Both the position numbers and the translations under genes were made by a program. A DNA stretch of 64,000 nt from the NCBI GenBank assembly GCA_965263105.1, contig CBDHGL010000003.1:2294001-2358000 (forward strand), given 5' to 3'. This document shows, piece by piece, positions 16,756 through 25,689 of the stretch (position 1 is its first letter; every line of letters begins with the position of its first letter). The DNA is from JBCCTX01 sp965263105. GTDB lineage: Bacteria; Bacteroidota; Bacteroidia; J057. The notes under the pieces are model-generated. The model was not told the DNA's origin. It saw only the letters and a program-made list of their open reading frames with translations, and did no database searches.

Positions 16756-16868
16756 ACTAATTATGATTGAATCTTTTCAATTTTATCTTTGAAATTCCGG
16801 AAACGACCCAGGAAATAACCGCAGAGTAAAAAGGAGAATGAAAAGGCCATTCAAGCCCTGAATCTTAT

Positions 16869-16876
16869 TACTTTTG
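16869..16876 (+). promoter_or_regulatory. Candidate -7 box for the aminotransferase gene
   Basis: TACTTTTG matches TAnnTTTG and lies 22 bases upstream of the start at 16899, implying a very short leader. No -33 TTTG at 19-21 bases was seen. Confidence 0.4.
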
Positions 16877-16898
16877 GGGATAATCTTTATCCAAATCC

Positions 16899-18053
16899 AT
16901 GCATATTCCTTCTTCAAAGCTCCCGAATGTAGGTACCACCATCTTTTCCATTATGTCTGCCTTGGCACGGGAGCATCAAGCGATCAATTTGTCTCAGGGT
17001 TTTCCCAATTTTGATTGTGATCCGGCATTGAAGGAATTGGTATCAACCTATATGGAGAAAGGCTACAACCAATACCCCTTAATGACGGGGGTGGAAAAAT
17101 TGAGGGAACAAATTGCGCAAAAGGTAAATACGGCTTACGATTGCACAGTAGACCCCGGATCAGATATAACGGTTGTTTCAGGAGCTACCCAAGGTTTGTT
17201 TTCAGCCATAGGTGCCTTTGTTCGTCCGGGAGATGAAGTCATTTTGTTTGAACCTGCGTATGATTCCTATAAACCTACGGTGGAGGTCTTTGGGGGTACC
17301 CCTGTTATCTATGAACTCGAAGCGCCTGATTACCAGGTTGACTGGGAAAAGTTTGGTCGATTGATAAGCCCCAGGACGCGGATGATATTGGTCAATACGC
17401 CCCACAATCCTACGGGTAAGACTTTTAAACAGGAAGATTGGCAGGCCCTTCATAAGCTAACGGAGGGGACTTCCATTCTTCTTATGAGTGATGAGGTGTA
17501 TGAACACTTGGTCTTCGATGGACAGAAACACCATAGTATTCTGGCTTTCCCTGAATTGTGGGAAAGGACCCTGGCGGTCTATTCTTTTGGGAAAACCTTT
17601 CACACGACTGGTTGGAAAATAGGCTATATCATAGGCCCTGAGGCCTTGATGAAGGAGTTCCGAAAAGTCCATCAATTCAATGTATTTACCGTCAATGCCC
17701 CTATGCAATACGCCTTGGCCGATTATTTGGAGAATCCTGAAAACTATCTATCTCTTCCACAATTTTTTCAGCGGAAAAGAGACTTTTTTCTCAAACAACT
17801 CGAACATACCCCATTTGAACCCATTCCCTGCGAAGGCACTTATTTTCAATTGGCCTCCTATGGACACTTTAGTTCTAAGTCCGATCAAGACTACGCTCAG
17901 TGGCTTACGAAGGAACATGGTGTTGCCGTCATCCCTGTTTCTGTCTTTTATTCCAGTGGCAGGGACGACCAGGTGATACGCTTCTGTTTTGCTAAGACAG
18001 AGGAGCTGTTGGAAGCGGCTGGGGAGCGCTTGAAACTGGTGAAGGGATTATGA
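16899..18053 (+). CDS. ybdL: Methionine aminotransferase, YbdL/MtnE type
   Basis: This is a PLP-dependent class I aminotransferase of 384 residues, very close to E. coli YbdL over its whole length. Shared blocks include KLPNVGTTIFSIMSALA at the N-terminus, HQAINLSQGFPNFD, NTPHNPTGKTF, SDEVYEHLVFDG, the Schiff-base lysine in SFGKTFHTTGWKIGY, and CEGTYFQLASYG. YbdL transaminates methionine, histidine and phenylalanine with 2-oxo acids. The related MtnE closes the methionine salvage pathway, and kynurenine/glutamine transaminase K is a further relative. It is monocistronic, with a TACTTTTG box just upstream. Confidence 0.92.
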   Translation: MHIPSSKLPNVGTTIFSIMSALAREHQAINLSQGFPNFDCDPALKELVSTYMEKGYNQYPLMTGVEKLREQIAQKVNTAYDCTVDPGSDITVVSGATQGLFSAIGAFVRPGDEVILFEPAYDSYKPTVEVFGGTPVIYELEAPDYQVDWEKFGRLISPRTRMILVNTPHNPTGKTFKQEDWQALHKLTEGTSILLMSDEVYEHLVFDGQKHHSILAFPELWERTLAVYSFGKTFHTTGWKIGYIIGPEALMKEFRKVHQFNVFTVNAPMQYALADYLENPENYLSLPQFFQRKRDFFLKQLEHTPFEPIPCEGTYFQLASYGHFSSKSDQDYAQWLTKEHGVAVIPVSVFYSSGRDDQVIRFCFAKTEELLEAAGERLKLVKGL

Positions 18054-18089
18054 AGACAGATATAGATTTCAGATGTAAGAAGAGGGGGT

Positions 18090-19064
18090 TTAGTTACTTA
18101 CTGGAATGATTTTGGAAGGCTCAGGAGAAGCCTCCTCCCACCTTATTTTCCCCTCAAACTCCAATAAATCCAAATACCCAATCAGCATATTAAATGCCGG
18201 TAAAGAGGGAACCTTATACATGGTACTATACAGGCTAAGAAAATGCTGCTGGCCCTGCTGAATGAGGTAAAAGCATTCGTCCTTCCGCATGTGGATCCGG
18301 GCAATTTGCTGCTCAATCACTCGGGGGGCGTCTGAAAATATTTCGTAATGACCAGGATAGACCTGTTGGATTTCTAATGCTTTGAGTTGTTGGTAGGAAG
18401 CTAAGAGTTCTATGATATTTTTTCGACGCTTTTGGCCTTCTGGTTCAGCTTCTACAACTGGGGTTGGCGTGATTTTGAGGAGCATATCCGCTGAAAGGAG
18501 CTTCCCAGACTCTCTATGAAAAAAACAGCTTTGGGTATAGGTATGTCCGGGGACATAATGTACCTCCCATTCTATACCGCCTAAGGTAAGATTGCCTTGG
18601 TGAGGATAAATTCGAATTTCCTCCTCGGGAAGGGGAAGCCAGGAGGCATTTAATTGGGAAGATATTTGCTCAAATTGGGGAAAGGCTTGTTTGTACATTT
18701 GGGCACCCAGTAATTCTTCCATGGTGTCCAGGATAACCTTCCCTCTGGTGGAGGAAAACTGTCCGGGCTGGAGTGCCCAATCTTTGCATTTATCTGAAAC
18801 CCAAACGGGAACATCTGCAGTTTCTGCTACCCGAGCAGCCATTCCTATATGGTCTACATGGGGATGGGTTATAATAATCTTTTCTATGTCTGAAGGCAGT
18901 AAACCGGCTTCTTTTAAACCCCAACAAAGGGCTTTCCAGGAATCCTCACTATTTTCGCCACAATCCACCAGGGTCAATTCTTCCCCTTTTACCAGGTAAG
19001 AATTGACAGATTTCATCCCAAATTGGGTGGGCAGCTCGATTCGAATAATGTGAGGTTCCTTCAT
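18090..19064 (-). CDS. MBL-fold metallo-hydrolase
   Basis: This is a metallo-beta-lactamase-fold hydrolase of about 324 residues. MKEPHIIRIELP at 19064 is the likely start; the in-frame extension to 19124 is not protein-like and overlaps the divergent small gene. The metal site is intact: THPHVDHIG (HxHxDH), HYVPGHTYTQS with the next His, LLSADMLL with the bridging Asp and VYPGHYEIF with the last His. A C-terminal helical domain follows, as in LACTB2-like hydrolases. Substrate is probably a thioester or ester, but undetermined. It is divergent from the 66-codon gene. Confidence 0.88.
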   Translation of the reverse strand: MKEPHIIRIELPTQFGMKSVNSYLVKGEELTLVDCGENSEDSWKALCWGLKEAGLLPSDIEKIIITHPHVDHIGMAARVAETADVPVWVSDKCKDWALQPGQFSSTRGKVILDTMEELLGAQMYKQAFPQFEQISSQLNASWLPLPEEEIRIYPHQGNLTLGGIEWEVHYVPGHTYTQSCFFHRESGKLLSADMLLKITPTPVVEAEPEGQKRRKNIIELLASYQQLKALEIQQVYPGHYEIFSDAPRVIEQQIARIHMRKDECFYLIQQGQQHFLSLYSTMYKVPSLPAFNMLIGYLDLLEFEGKIRWEEASPEPSKIIPVSN

Positions 19065-19075
19065 TATATTTTTCC

Positions 19076-19083
19076 TACTTTTG
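19076..19083 (+). promoter_or_regulatory. Candidate -7 box for the 66-codon gene
   Basis: TACTTTTG fits TAnnTTTG and lies 23 bases before the ATG at 19107. It sits in the 42-bp gap created by choosing the MBL-hydrolase start at 19064, which supports both start choices. Confidence 0.45.
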
Positions 19084-19106
19084 CAAAAGCCTCGAAAGGT
19101 AGTTAG

Positions 19107-19307
19107 ATGGAAAAAGAGATTCAAGTAACCCTCAGTGATAGCCCCTTAAAGTTTACCTATGAGACCCCGGAAGGAGCGGTGGGACTCTTGGTAATTCCTG
19201 GTCTTGTCAAGGAAATGACTAAGGAGGAAGCGATGGCCATTTTTGAAGAGAAAAGTGCCTATGGGCTTAAGCTGTTGGCGATTGAAGGGAATATTGTTTC
19301 CTCTTAA
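19107..19307 (+). CDS. Small conserved-looking hypothetical protein
   Basis: This 66-residue acidic protein reads as a well-formed small domain (beta strand QVTLSDSPLKFTYE, then EGAVGLLVIPGLVKEMTK and a helix EEAMAIFEEKSAYGL). I do not recognise a family. Its reality is supported by a TACTTTTG promoter box 23 bases upstream, normal amino-acid composition and lack of overlap with the true MBL start. It is convergent with the DUF7009-like gene, 26 bp away. Confidence 0.6.
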   Translation: MEKEIQVTLSDSPLKFTYETPEGAVGLLVIPGLVKEMTKEEAMAIFEEKSAYGLKLLAIEGNIVSS

Positions 19308-19333
19308 CGCTCTATTTTTACTCATTTTTAAGT

Positions 19334-19717
19334 TCAACAAGCCTCCCCTTCCTCCCCACTCAGTTCCCAAAAGGTATTCGACTTATCTTCATCTTCTCTG
19401 TCCTTACATGGGAAGTCTTTTTCAATGAGTAGGTGAATGTTTTGTTGAGAGGAGGAATCTGGAAGCACCTCTATCCCTACTTCATTAGAATGTATCCAAC
19501 TTTTCGCTCTGGCTTCAGGTAAGGAAACCTGTAGTTTGCCTCCCTGAAAGCTTAGGTGAATTTCCGACAAGTTAGTATCGAGTTGCAGAGAGAAGGAAAA
19601 GACCGTTTGGGAATTGATGTGCAGGGATTCTTGGACCACTCCTGTATTCTCCAACTGTTGGATATCCGATTTGGTCAGCCGGAGGCGTATGCTATTCGTG
19701 ATACAACGCAGTTTCAT
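19334..19717 (-). CDS. DUF7009-like conserved hypothetical protein
   Basis: This protein has 127 residues. The N-terminus MKLRCITNSIRLRLTKSD and the C-terminal block LIEKDFPCKDREDEDKS follow the pattern of a conserved family of small Bacteroidota proteins (DUF7009, assigned from memory of the pattern). In between is a beta-rich segment (LHINSQTVFSFSLQLD). Function is unknown. It begins 14 bases after the stop of the AAA+ ATPase gene on the same strand, so the two probably form an operon. Confidence 0.7.
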   Translation of the reverse strand: MKLRCITNSIRLRLTKSDIQQLENTGVVQESLHINSQTVFSFSLQLDTNLSEIHLSFQGGKLQVSLPEARAKSWIHSNEVGIEVLPDSSSQQNIHLLIEKDFPCKDREDEDKSNTFWELSGEEGEAC

Positions 19718-19731
19718 AGGAAAAAAAATAC

Positions 19732-21099
19732 TTAAACCCTTCTTCCCCCTTTGGCCAATTCTTGTCGGATCCCAACCAACAGGTCATTTTGGCGAATGAT
19801 ATTGTGGCCTCTTTCTAGGGCACGGAGCGATACATAACGAATAACATTGAGGATCTCTCCCCCAGAAAGCTCGTATTCCTTGGCAATCAGGCGCAGGTTG
19901 ACATCTTTGTCTAGCTGGGCTGATTTGGAAAGGCTTTTTTCCCACAGCTTAAGCCGCTCATTTGGGCTGGGAATGGGAAAATAGACCATGGTTTCAAAAC
20001 TTCTGGACAATACTCGGTCAAATGTTTCGGTAAAATCTGCCGCAAATATGGCCAAGCCTTGAAAATGGTCTATCTGATGGAGTAGGTAGGAAAAAACCTG
20101 GTTTTCAGGACTGGGAAGACCAGCTGGTTTCCCCGCACTGTGGTTGAAAAGGACATCTGCATCATCAAAGTAAAGGATCCATTGCTTGTATTCCGCTTGT
20201 TCCAAAACGTGATTGATCGTTTTCTCAGCTTCTAAAAGCCCTAAAGCAGTAAGCATGGGAAGGTTTATCTCATATACATCATGCCCACAGGATTTAGCCA
20301 GTAATTTTGTGGTTAAGGTTTTACCTGTACCGGGAGGGCCGAAAAATAGGGCCCGAAAGCCGGGTCTCAACTTGGAAGCCATCCCCCAGTCATGCTGTAA
20401 AGCATAACCATGCTTGGTCCAGTTATCCAGCTCTTGGACCATGGTCAAGGTTTTATTGTTGAGGACGATATCCGACCAGGATAGTTGGGTTTCAAGTCGC
20501 CTTGCAGGAAAGTTCAGGCTAAAGGGGGGCCGATATTTATTTCCCGTCGTGAGGTAAAAGCTATACTCTTCCTTAAGGAGAAGAGGAGACTTCAATACCG
20601 GGTAACCCGATTTATTTTTGAAATTAAATATGTGATGGCTGGAAAAAAAGTGCTCCTTGTCAAAGAGGGTTTGTAAGCCAAAGCGAAATTCGAGGTCTTC
20701 CCCTGCCAATAAAAATGATAGCGTCTCTCCTGTTGGAATAAACTCCCCATTTTCAGCATTTATTTTCCCACCAAATTCCGTAAATCTTCTATTTGAGGTA
20801 GCATTTTGACTAAAGAATACATCAAATACCTTAGGGCGAATATGAGGGGTGAGGCCCATTACCAAAGCCAGGCGTTCGGCTATGGACATTTGATAATGCT
20901 TGACCAATTTGGCATAAGGAGAGTCAGAATGGTCTAAATCAGGTGGGCGTATTTCTAAAACAGTAGCGTAGGGGCTTTCCTGCCCAAAGAATAGTTTCAG
21001 GCGGGTTTCGATAACCTGGCTAAGCCAATTTAATTCTTTTTCCAGGTCAAAAGAGTTGGAGCGGGTGGAGTTATGGGGAGAAAGCTGTGTCGCGTTCAT
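19732..21099 (-). CDS. AAA+ ATPase, of the kind found with contractile injection systems
   Basis: This protein has 455 residues from the start MNATQLSPHN at 21099; the upstream in-frame extension is membrane-like nonsense and is rejected. The C-terminal half is a classical AAA+ module: Walker A GPPGTGKT (254-261), Walker B ILYFDDAD (308-315, with Asp rather than the usual Glu), and an arginine-finger-like region VLSRSFE. The N-terminal half (MSIAERLALVMGLTPHIRP, FTEFGGK, PTGETLSFLLAGEDLEFRF) resembles the ATPases encoded with extracellular contractile injection systems (Afp15-like). No sheath, tube, baseplate or toxin genes are in the window, so here it is an orphan or a remote part of such a locus. 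Confidence 0.85.
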   Translation of the reverse strand: MNATQLSPHNSTRSNSFDLEKELNWLSQVIETRLKLFFGQESPYATVLEIRPPDLDHSDSPYAKLVKHYQMSIAERLALVMGLTPHIRPKVFDVFFSQNATSNRRFTEFGGKINAENGEFIPTGETLSFLLAGEDLEFRFGLQTLFDKEHFFSSHHIFNFKNKSGYPVLKSPLLLKEEYSFYLTTGNKYRPPFSLNFPARRLETQLSWSDIVLNNKTLTMVQELDNWTKHGYALQHDWGMASKLRPGFRALFFGPPGTGKTLTTKLLAKSCGHDVYEINLPMLTALGLLEAEKTINHVLEQAEYKQWILYFDDADVLFNHSAGKPAGLPSPENQVFSYLLHQIDHFQGLAIFAADFTETFDRVLSRSFETMVYFPIPSPNERLKLWEKSLSKSAQLDKDVNLRLIAKEYELSGGEILNVIRYVSLRALERGHNIIRQNDLLVGIRQELAKGGRRV

Positions 21100-21127
21100 A
21101 GGTTTTTTGCACAAATCCAGGTGAAAC

Positions 21128-21152
21128 TTGCATATATAAGTATGCAAATTTA
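21128..21152 (-). promoter_or_regulatory. Dyad overlapping a -7 box upstream of the AAA+ gene
   Basis: An inverted repeat TTGCATA / TATGCAA (21128-21134 and 21141-21147, 6-base spacer) overlaps CAAATTTA (21145-21152), which reads TAAATTTG on the minus strand and matches TAnnTTTG. It lies about 45 bases upstream of the preferred start at 21099, in a very A/T-rich region. A repressor site over the promoter is plausible. Confidence 0.4.
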
Positions 21153-21261
21153 AAATATATATCGATAGAAAATATATATTTCCAAATATCAAATGAATTA
21201 ACAAAATTCGAACACAAGTTCAAAATTTGCCTTTCACACATTAATGAATTTCTGGAAATTT

Positions 21262-22830
21262 TTATATAGAACGCAGATAATCGATAATTAGTACCCTAAT
21301 ATCATAGGTAAGATCAGATTTTGATTCAGGTTTTTTTATCTCGGAGATTCCTGGGTTTTCTGAGGTGAGAAAGGGAATATCAAATCCAGTTAATAGGAAG
21401 TCGCTGAGAACGACCGAATAGTTTCGATCTGACTGGATGAATTCTTCCCCCAGCTTCCAATTTTCTCCTGCCTTACTCAAGCCTGAATATTGCAGGAAGG
21501 CGCCGCTCCCTTTATGTGTTTCGCTAAATTTCATGACCTTTTTGAGCAGATCTCCCTTCATTTTTAAGGTAACAACCCCTCCGCCGAAGGGCAGGGCTCG
21601 AAAGATGTCTATCCCCCGAATATCTCCCTGAATTTGGTCGTCAATTCTGATAGAGCCGCTATTCAATAAGGCGATTTCACAGGTTCCTGATGTGGCCTCT
21701 ATCATGGCTTGGGTAAAGAGTTTCCCCAAGTTAGAAGCTTTATGGCGAATGGTGCTTTCCCTACCATCTAAGGCTTCTTTGGCTTGAAACACTACTTCAT
21801 TGGGTTCTTCAATTACCGTACGTATCTCTGATTCCATTATTTTCTCCCATTTGTTGATCACTTTTGCGACTGAGGGCTCCTTTGGAACGGTCTCGTCGAT
21901 AGGAATCAATTTAGAATGGAGAGAATAGGCCTTGCTTTCCATATCCACCTTGAACAAGTGAAAGTAAATGGTTTTGGCATTGGCATCTGCCTTGGCTATA
22001 GGTACCTTTCCTACCTGTTCATAGATATGGTCGTGTTCATGCCCCCCCATGATCAGGGCTAGCTCCTGATTGAAGTCCGCTAGTCTTACGTCTTCCAACA
22101 GGCTCAAGTGAGTCAAGCCTATCAAAATGTCAGTCTGGCCTTTCAAGGCTTCCACAGCAACTCTGGCACAGCTGTCGGCGTCATAGTAGTGGACATATTC
22201 TTTAGGGTTAGAATCAATGCAAGCGGAAATAACCCCCATAGAAACCTGTCGACCTGAAGGATGAGAAAAAGTATAGGTTTGGGTTCTGGGAATAAACGTT
22301 TTTGTACTTCCATCTGCGCGGTGAAATCGCCCTCGGAGCCCTTCGTGAACCCGATCTATGTTGGTAGCGATCCAGTCAAAGCGGGAGCTGTCGATTCGGT
22401 TTTGAAGGTCTTCATAATCAAAGTCAAATTCGTGATTCCCAAAGGCCGCCAAGTCTATTTCCATGGCATTTAATACGTCGATCATTTGCCTTCCCCGTAT
22501 GCGTTCTCCCTGGTACTTCATGGTGTTGATGAGGGAAGGATTCAGGAAATCTCCTGCCATGACAGTCAGGGTATTAGGATACTTCCCCCGGGTTTCCTGG
22601 ATGTAATGGGCTACCCGTGCAAGGTTTCCTCTCGTTCCTCCTTCGACTCCAGAAATTTCGTAGACGTCATTCAGTTGTACAATGGCAATTTCCAGGCTAT
22701 CTGCTGGGGCTTTTGTGATGGGGTTAGTCTGAGGGGGCTGAATCTTTGGGGAGCAGGCATAAATCCATAATTGACAAGCAAAAATTCCAGCAAAAAATAC
22801 GTGCATGAAGGAGTTCGAACGAGTTTTCAT
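21262..22830 (-). CDS. 5'-nucleotidase/UshA-like metallophosphatase lipoprotein
   Basis: This protein has about 522 residues, starting at MKTRSNSFMHVFFAG (22830). An upstream Met at 22875 is in frame but would spoil the signal sequence. The lipobox-like WIYAC at the end of the hydrophobic stretch suggests lipidation. The metallophosphatase domain shows VQLNDVYEISG, TVMAGDFLNPS, FGNHEFDFD and MGGHEHDHI as metal-binding motifs. The C-terminal 5'-nucleotidase domain has EIALLNSGSIRIDDQ and LPFGGGVVTLKM. It probably salvages extracellular nucleotides or nucleotide sugars in the periplasm. It is monocistronic. Confidence 0.9.
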   Translation of the reverse strand: MKTRSNSFMHVFFAGIFACQLWIYACSPKIQPPQTNPITKAPADSLEIAIVQLNDVYEISGVEGGTRGNLARVAHYIQETRGKYPNTLTVMAGDFLNPSLINTMKYQGERIRGRQMIDVLNAMEIDLAAFGNHEFDFDYEDLQNRIDSSRFDWIATNIDRVHEGLRGRFHRADGSTKTFIPRTQTYTFSHPSGRQVSMGVISACIDSNPKEYVHYYDADSCARVAVEALKGQTDILIGLTHLSLLEDVRLADFNQELALIMGGHEHDHIYEQVGKVPIAKADANAKTIYFHLFKVDMESKAYSLHSKLIPIDETVPKEPSVAKVINKWEKIMESEIRTVIEEPNEVVFQAKEALDGRESTIRHKASNLGKLFTQAMIEATSGTCEIALLNSGSIRIDDQIQGDIRGIDIFRALPFGGGVVTLKMKGDLLKKVMKFSETHKGSGAFLQYSGLSKAGENWKLGEEFIQSDRNYSVVLSDFLLTGFDIPFLTSENPGISEIKKPESKSDLTYDIRVLIIDYLRSI

Positions 22831-22908
22831 ATGGGTTTTTGATAGGGGTTTATTACAGGACATAATTGAAAACAATTTTCGCGAATTTATATCACCTTAA
22901 AGCATGAT

Positions 22909-24411
22909 TTATTTTCTTAAATAGAGAGCTCCTACATAGCCGAATTGTTTTTCCAAAGTATAAGCCGGGTGTAGAAGTTCTCCCTGTCCCGGTTCTACGT
23001 AGTAAAACTGATAGAGAGAATCGGATCTCAATTGTTTTTCATAGGGGAGGGGATATAGATGAGATTGGTTTCTATTTAGGTAGAAATTGCTACTGTGGGA
23101 AAATATCCAATAGACACCGAGGGAGGAATTATCCCCAAATTGGGGATGGCTTTGTACATATTCCACCATATCCTTGGTAAAGGCATCATAATACCATTCC
23201 CGTGTCTGAATGAAATTTGCCGAACGAAAGAGGTGCCAGGTACAAAAAATGGCGACCCCTGCGGCAAGAACCTTGCCGACGCTTGGGAATTTTGAAGAGA
23301 GACTAGCTAGGAGCAAGGCAACGGGTACCCCCATGACCGGGACGAATATCAGGGCCTTTCTATTTACGAGAAACTTACTGTCCAGCCAATGAAATTGAAT
23401 GAGGAGCCCTAGGAGTAAAGCCAAGGCCATTAAACTGCAAAGGCCATAGAACAAGGCATTTTTATCTTGTAAACGCCAGTGATATAAGCCCCAAAGGATA
23501 CTCCCGACGAGTAGGATTATAATACCAACTGAAAAAATAGATTCTGTAGATCTACCAAAATAGGCTTGGCCTTGGAGGTGGTCTTTTATCAGGGCGCGGT
23601 AGGTTTCGGTAAAGGAGTTTACGCCGTAATTGAATTCTCCCAGGTTTTTCAGAAAGCCTATGGGATAATATAGCATTGCGGTTAATAACAAGGCAGAAAT
23701 GCCCAGGATTAACAATGGAATAAAGGGGGAGCTTTTGGAAGAAAAGGAAGATAGGACAGGAAGGTATTTTTCCCATTTGAGTAGAAGCATTATACAAACC
23801 AAACTGACGCCTCCAAATAAAATGGCGAAGTAATTCAAGAAGGTAAAGTTACTTAGAACGGCTAGGATAGCCCCTACCAAGGAGAGGATTAAACTTGATA
23901 TTCTTCCCCGCTCCCAATAGCAGAAGAGAAAATATATACTCATAAGGGTAAATCCACAGGCAAGCCCATAGCCTCGGGCCAGGGAGAAAAAATCCAGGAG
24001 ATAAGGACTGCAGTTTAATAGGGCAAAGCCCCCGATTCTAGGCCAGAAATGAGGGCTAATTTTACAGACCAATAAGGCGGAAAAAAGAAGATAGAGGATA
24101 TGGGCAATAAAACTACCCAGGCGTACAAAAAAATCTTGTGTACCAAATAGCTTAACGCTGATCTGCATAAGGAAGCTATTGGTGAGATGTAGGTTGGCTG
24201 TACCCCAGCATACCGGATCATAAAAACATTCCCCTAATGGCTGGTGGATATAGTTGAGGAAAGTACTGCTTTCGTCATGGGTCATAGATAGGGTCGCCGA
24301 GCGGTAGCCAGAGAATGACAAGAGGCCCACTATATACATTCCGAGTAGGATCAGACTGAGGGAATGGGACCATTTGCCTTGTACAGAATCATAGAATTGA
24401 GCGAGGCGCAT
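22909..24411 (-). CDS. GT-C-like polytopic membrane protein (putative glycosyltransferase)
   Basis: This protein of 500 residues has about 10-11 hydrophobic segments. The first external loop after the first membrane helix contains TLSMTHDESSTF (about residues 41-52), an acidic pair like the catalytic Asp/Glu of GT-C mannosyl- and arabinosyltransferases that use polyprenyl-phosphate sugars. SLARGYGLACGF after a membrane pair is another feature of this group. The C-terminal 130 residues are soluble-like (FTKDMVEYVQSHPQFG). No sugar can be assigned. The upstream region has a perfect 8-bp hairpin TTTGCTCA-TAG-TGAGCAAA (24426-24444). Confidence 0.7.
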   Translation of the reverse strand: MRLAQFYDSVQGKWSHSLSLILLGMYIVGLLSFSGYRSATLSMTHDESSTFLNYIHQPLGECFYDPVCWGTANLHLTNSFLMQISVKLFGTQDFFVRLGSFIAHILYLLFSALLVCKISPHFWPRIGGFALLNCSPYLLDFFSLARGYGLACGFTLMSIYFLFCYWERGRISSLILSLVGAILAVLSNFTFLNYFAILFGGVSLVCIMLLLKWEKYLPVLSSFSSKSSPFIPLLILGISALLLTAMLYYPIGFLKNLGEFNYGVNSFTETYRALIKDHLQGQAYFGRSTESIFSVGIIILLVGSILWGLYHWRLQDKNALFYGLCSLMALALLLGLLIQFHWLDSKFLVNRKALIFVPVMGVPVALLLASLSSKFPSVGKVLAAGVAIFCTWHLFRSANFIQTREWYYDAFTKDMVEYVQSHPQFGDNSSLGVYWIFSHSSNFYLNRNQSHLYPLPYEKQLRSDSLYQFYYVEPGQGELLHPAYTLEKQFGYVGALYLRK

Positions 24412-24515
24412 GTGAGTCCTTTGCCTTTGCTCATAGTGAGCAAAAATGAGGGAGGGTTAAATTATAATATTTTAGCTTAATTTTGGTAAATTTGCATAGC
24501 TAAATTTGCCAATTA

Positions 24516-25430
24516 TTAGCCCTTTAACAAAAGACTTTCCTGATAACTTTTGATATTGTCCAAGACTTTCTGGGAGAGGCGATTTTTCGCTTCCAAGGTC
24601 CAGCCCGATACCAGGGGATGTATGAGGATTCGGGGGTTCTTCTCAAATTCCTGTTGATGTGTTCCTATCCCCACACCATCAAAAATTGAATAATTGCCGG
24701 ACTTGCTCATCCAAGATAGAAAAGCTTCTTTTTCGAAAGTCAAGCCCAAGGAGGTATTGACGAGAATTTTGCCATCCCCCATATAGTCAAATTCTTCCTT
24801 ACCAAGAAGTTGGGTATTCCTGGGAAGGTGGAGGGAAATGATTTCTGACTCGGCTAATACATTAGGGAGGGTACGATAGGAAGCCCCCATCTTCTCCATT
24901 TCTGGTTTTTGACTTCTGCTGTAATACAGGATCTCCATCCCAAAGGCCTGTGCCCGTTTCATGAGCATAGTCCCTGTTGTACCCAGTCCGATGATCCCTA
25001 ATTTTCTCTGACCCAGTTCTACAGGTTCTTCTTTCCACTGCTGCGGTCCAAGGCCTTTCAACAAATTGATGAGCTCAGACATGATGAATTCGATCATTCC
25101 CTCATCGCCATAGTGAAATATCCCCTTAACAGTGATTCCTTTTTTTCGGGCAGTAGGGATATGCACGTTAGAAGAAGCTTCATCAAATAGGCTGCAGCAC
25201 ATGCCAACATAACGAACATTTGGAGCTGATTCTAAAATGGAGGCACTCAAAGGGGTATTCCAAGATACCAATACACACTCTGCATCACCGATCCGAGAAA
25301 TAAGCTCCTGTTCTGTTTGGGGAAAGTCTGAATAGAGTTGTACTTCACCACGGGAGAACTGTTGCAGCTCTTTTTTTGCCCAAGCTCTTATCCCTGTGTT
25401 ATCTACTGCAACGATTTTATTGAAAAGCAT
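24516..25430 (-). CDS. D-2-hydroxyacid dehydrogenase-like protein lacking catalytic residues
   Basis: This protein has about 304 residues from MLFNKIVAVDN at 25430. The NAD(P)-binding Rossmann motif is intact (LGIIGLGTTGTMLMKRA, followed by YYSRS, which may favour NADP). The family catalytic triad is not. Where D-2-hydroxyacid dehydrogenases have INTARG, this protein has VNTSLG (Arg to Leu). The Asp-x-x-x-Glu-Pro box with the catalytic Glu is replaced by FDGVGIGTHQQ. Only the final His (RILIHPLVSGWT) remains. Either it has another reaction or it is a regulatory or inactive homologue. It is divergent from the TonB receptor gene. Confidence 0.8.
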   Translation of the reverse strand: MLFNKIVAVDNTGIRAWAKKELQQFSRGEVQLYSDFPQTEQELISRIGDAECVLVSWNTPLSASILESAPNVRYVGMCCSLFDEASSNVHIPTARKKGITVKGIFHYGDEGMIEFIMSELINLLKGLGPQQWKEEPVELGQRKLGIIGLGTTGTMLMKRAQAFGMEILYYSRSQKPEMEKMGASYRTLPNVLAESEIISLHLPRNTQLLGKEEFDYMGDGKILVNTSLGLTFEKEAFLSWMSKSGNYSIFDGVGIGTHQQEFEKNPRILIHPLVSGWTLEAKNRLSQKVLDNIKSYQESLLLKG

Positions 25431-25591
25431 ACCTATTGTGAATTCCAATGGAGGAACATCCAGTTCGTCCTATTTGTTCGTAAGTAAACAAAAAATTGAG
25501 CGAATCAGGACTTTTCCGACATATTTCGACCAAACTAAAACAATCATAAGATTGTTTACATTGATAATATAACATAGAATAAAATATTTTG

Positions 25592-25599
25592 TACTTTTG
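25592..25599 (+). promoter_or_regulatory. Candidate -7 box for the TonB receptor gene
   Basis: TACTTTTG fits TAnnTTTG and lies 90 bases upstream of the receptor start. It is flanked by GTACT and AGTAC, a 5-bp inverted repeat. No -33 TTTG is found at standard spacing. Confidence 0.4.
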
Positions 25600-25689
25600 C
25601 TGAGTACAAGAAGCACATTGGATAGTTATATCTAAGTCAGGATTGACTAACTAAATAAAGAACATTAGTATTTGAACCACATCTTTATT

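Noticed and set aside
19732..21099. Full contractile injection system locus
   Set aside because: Only the ATPase is present; no sheath, tube, baseplate, spike or toxin gene occurs within the window.
24487..24509. Double TAAATTTGC motif as a promoter pair for flanking genes
   Set aside because: Both copies read on the plus strand, whereas both neighbouring genes run on the minus strand. They do not suit transcription of either.
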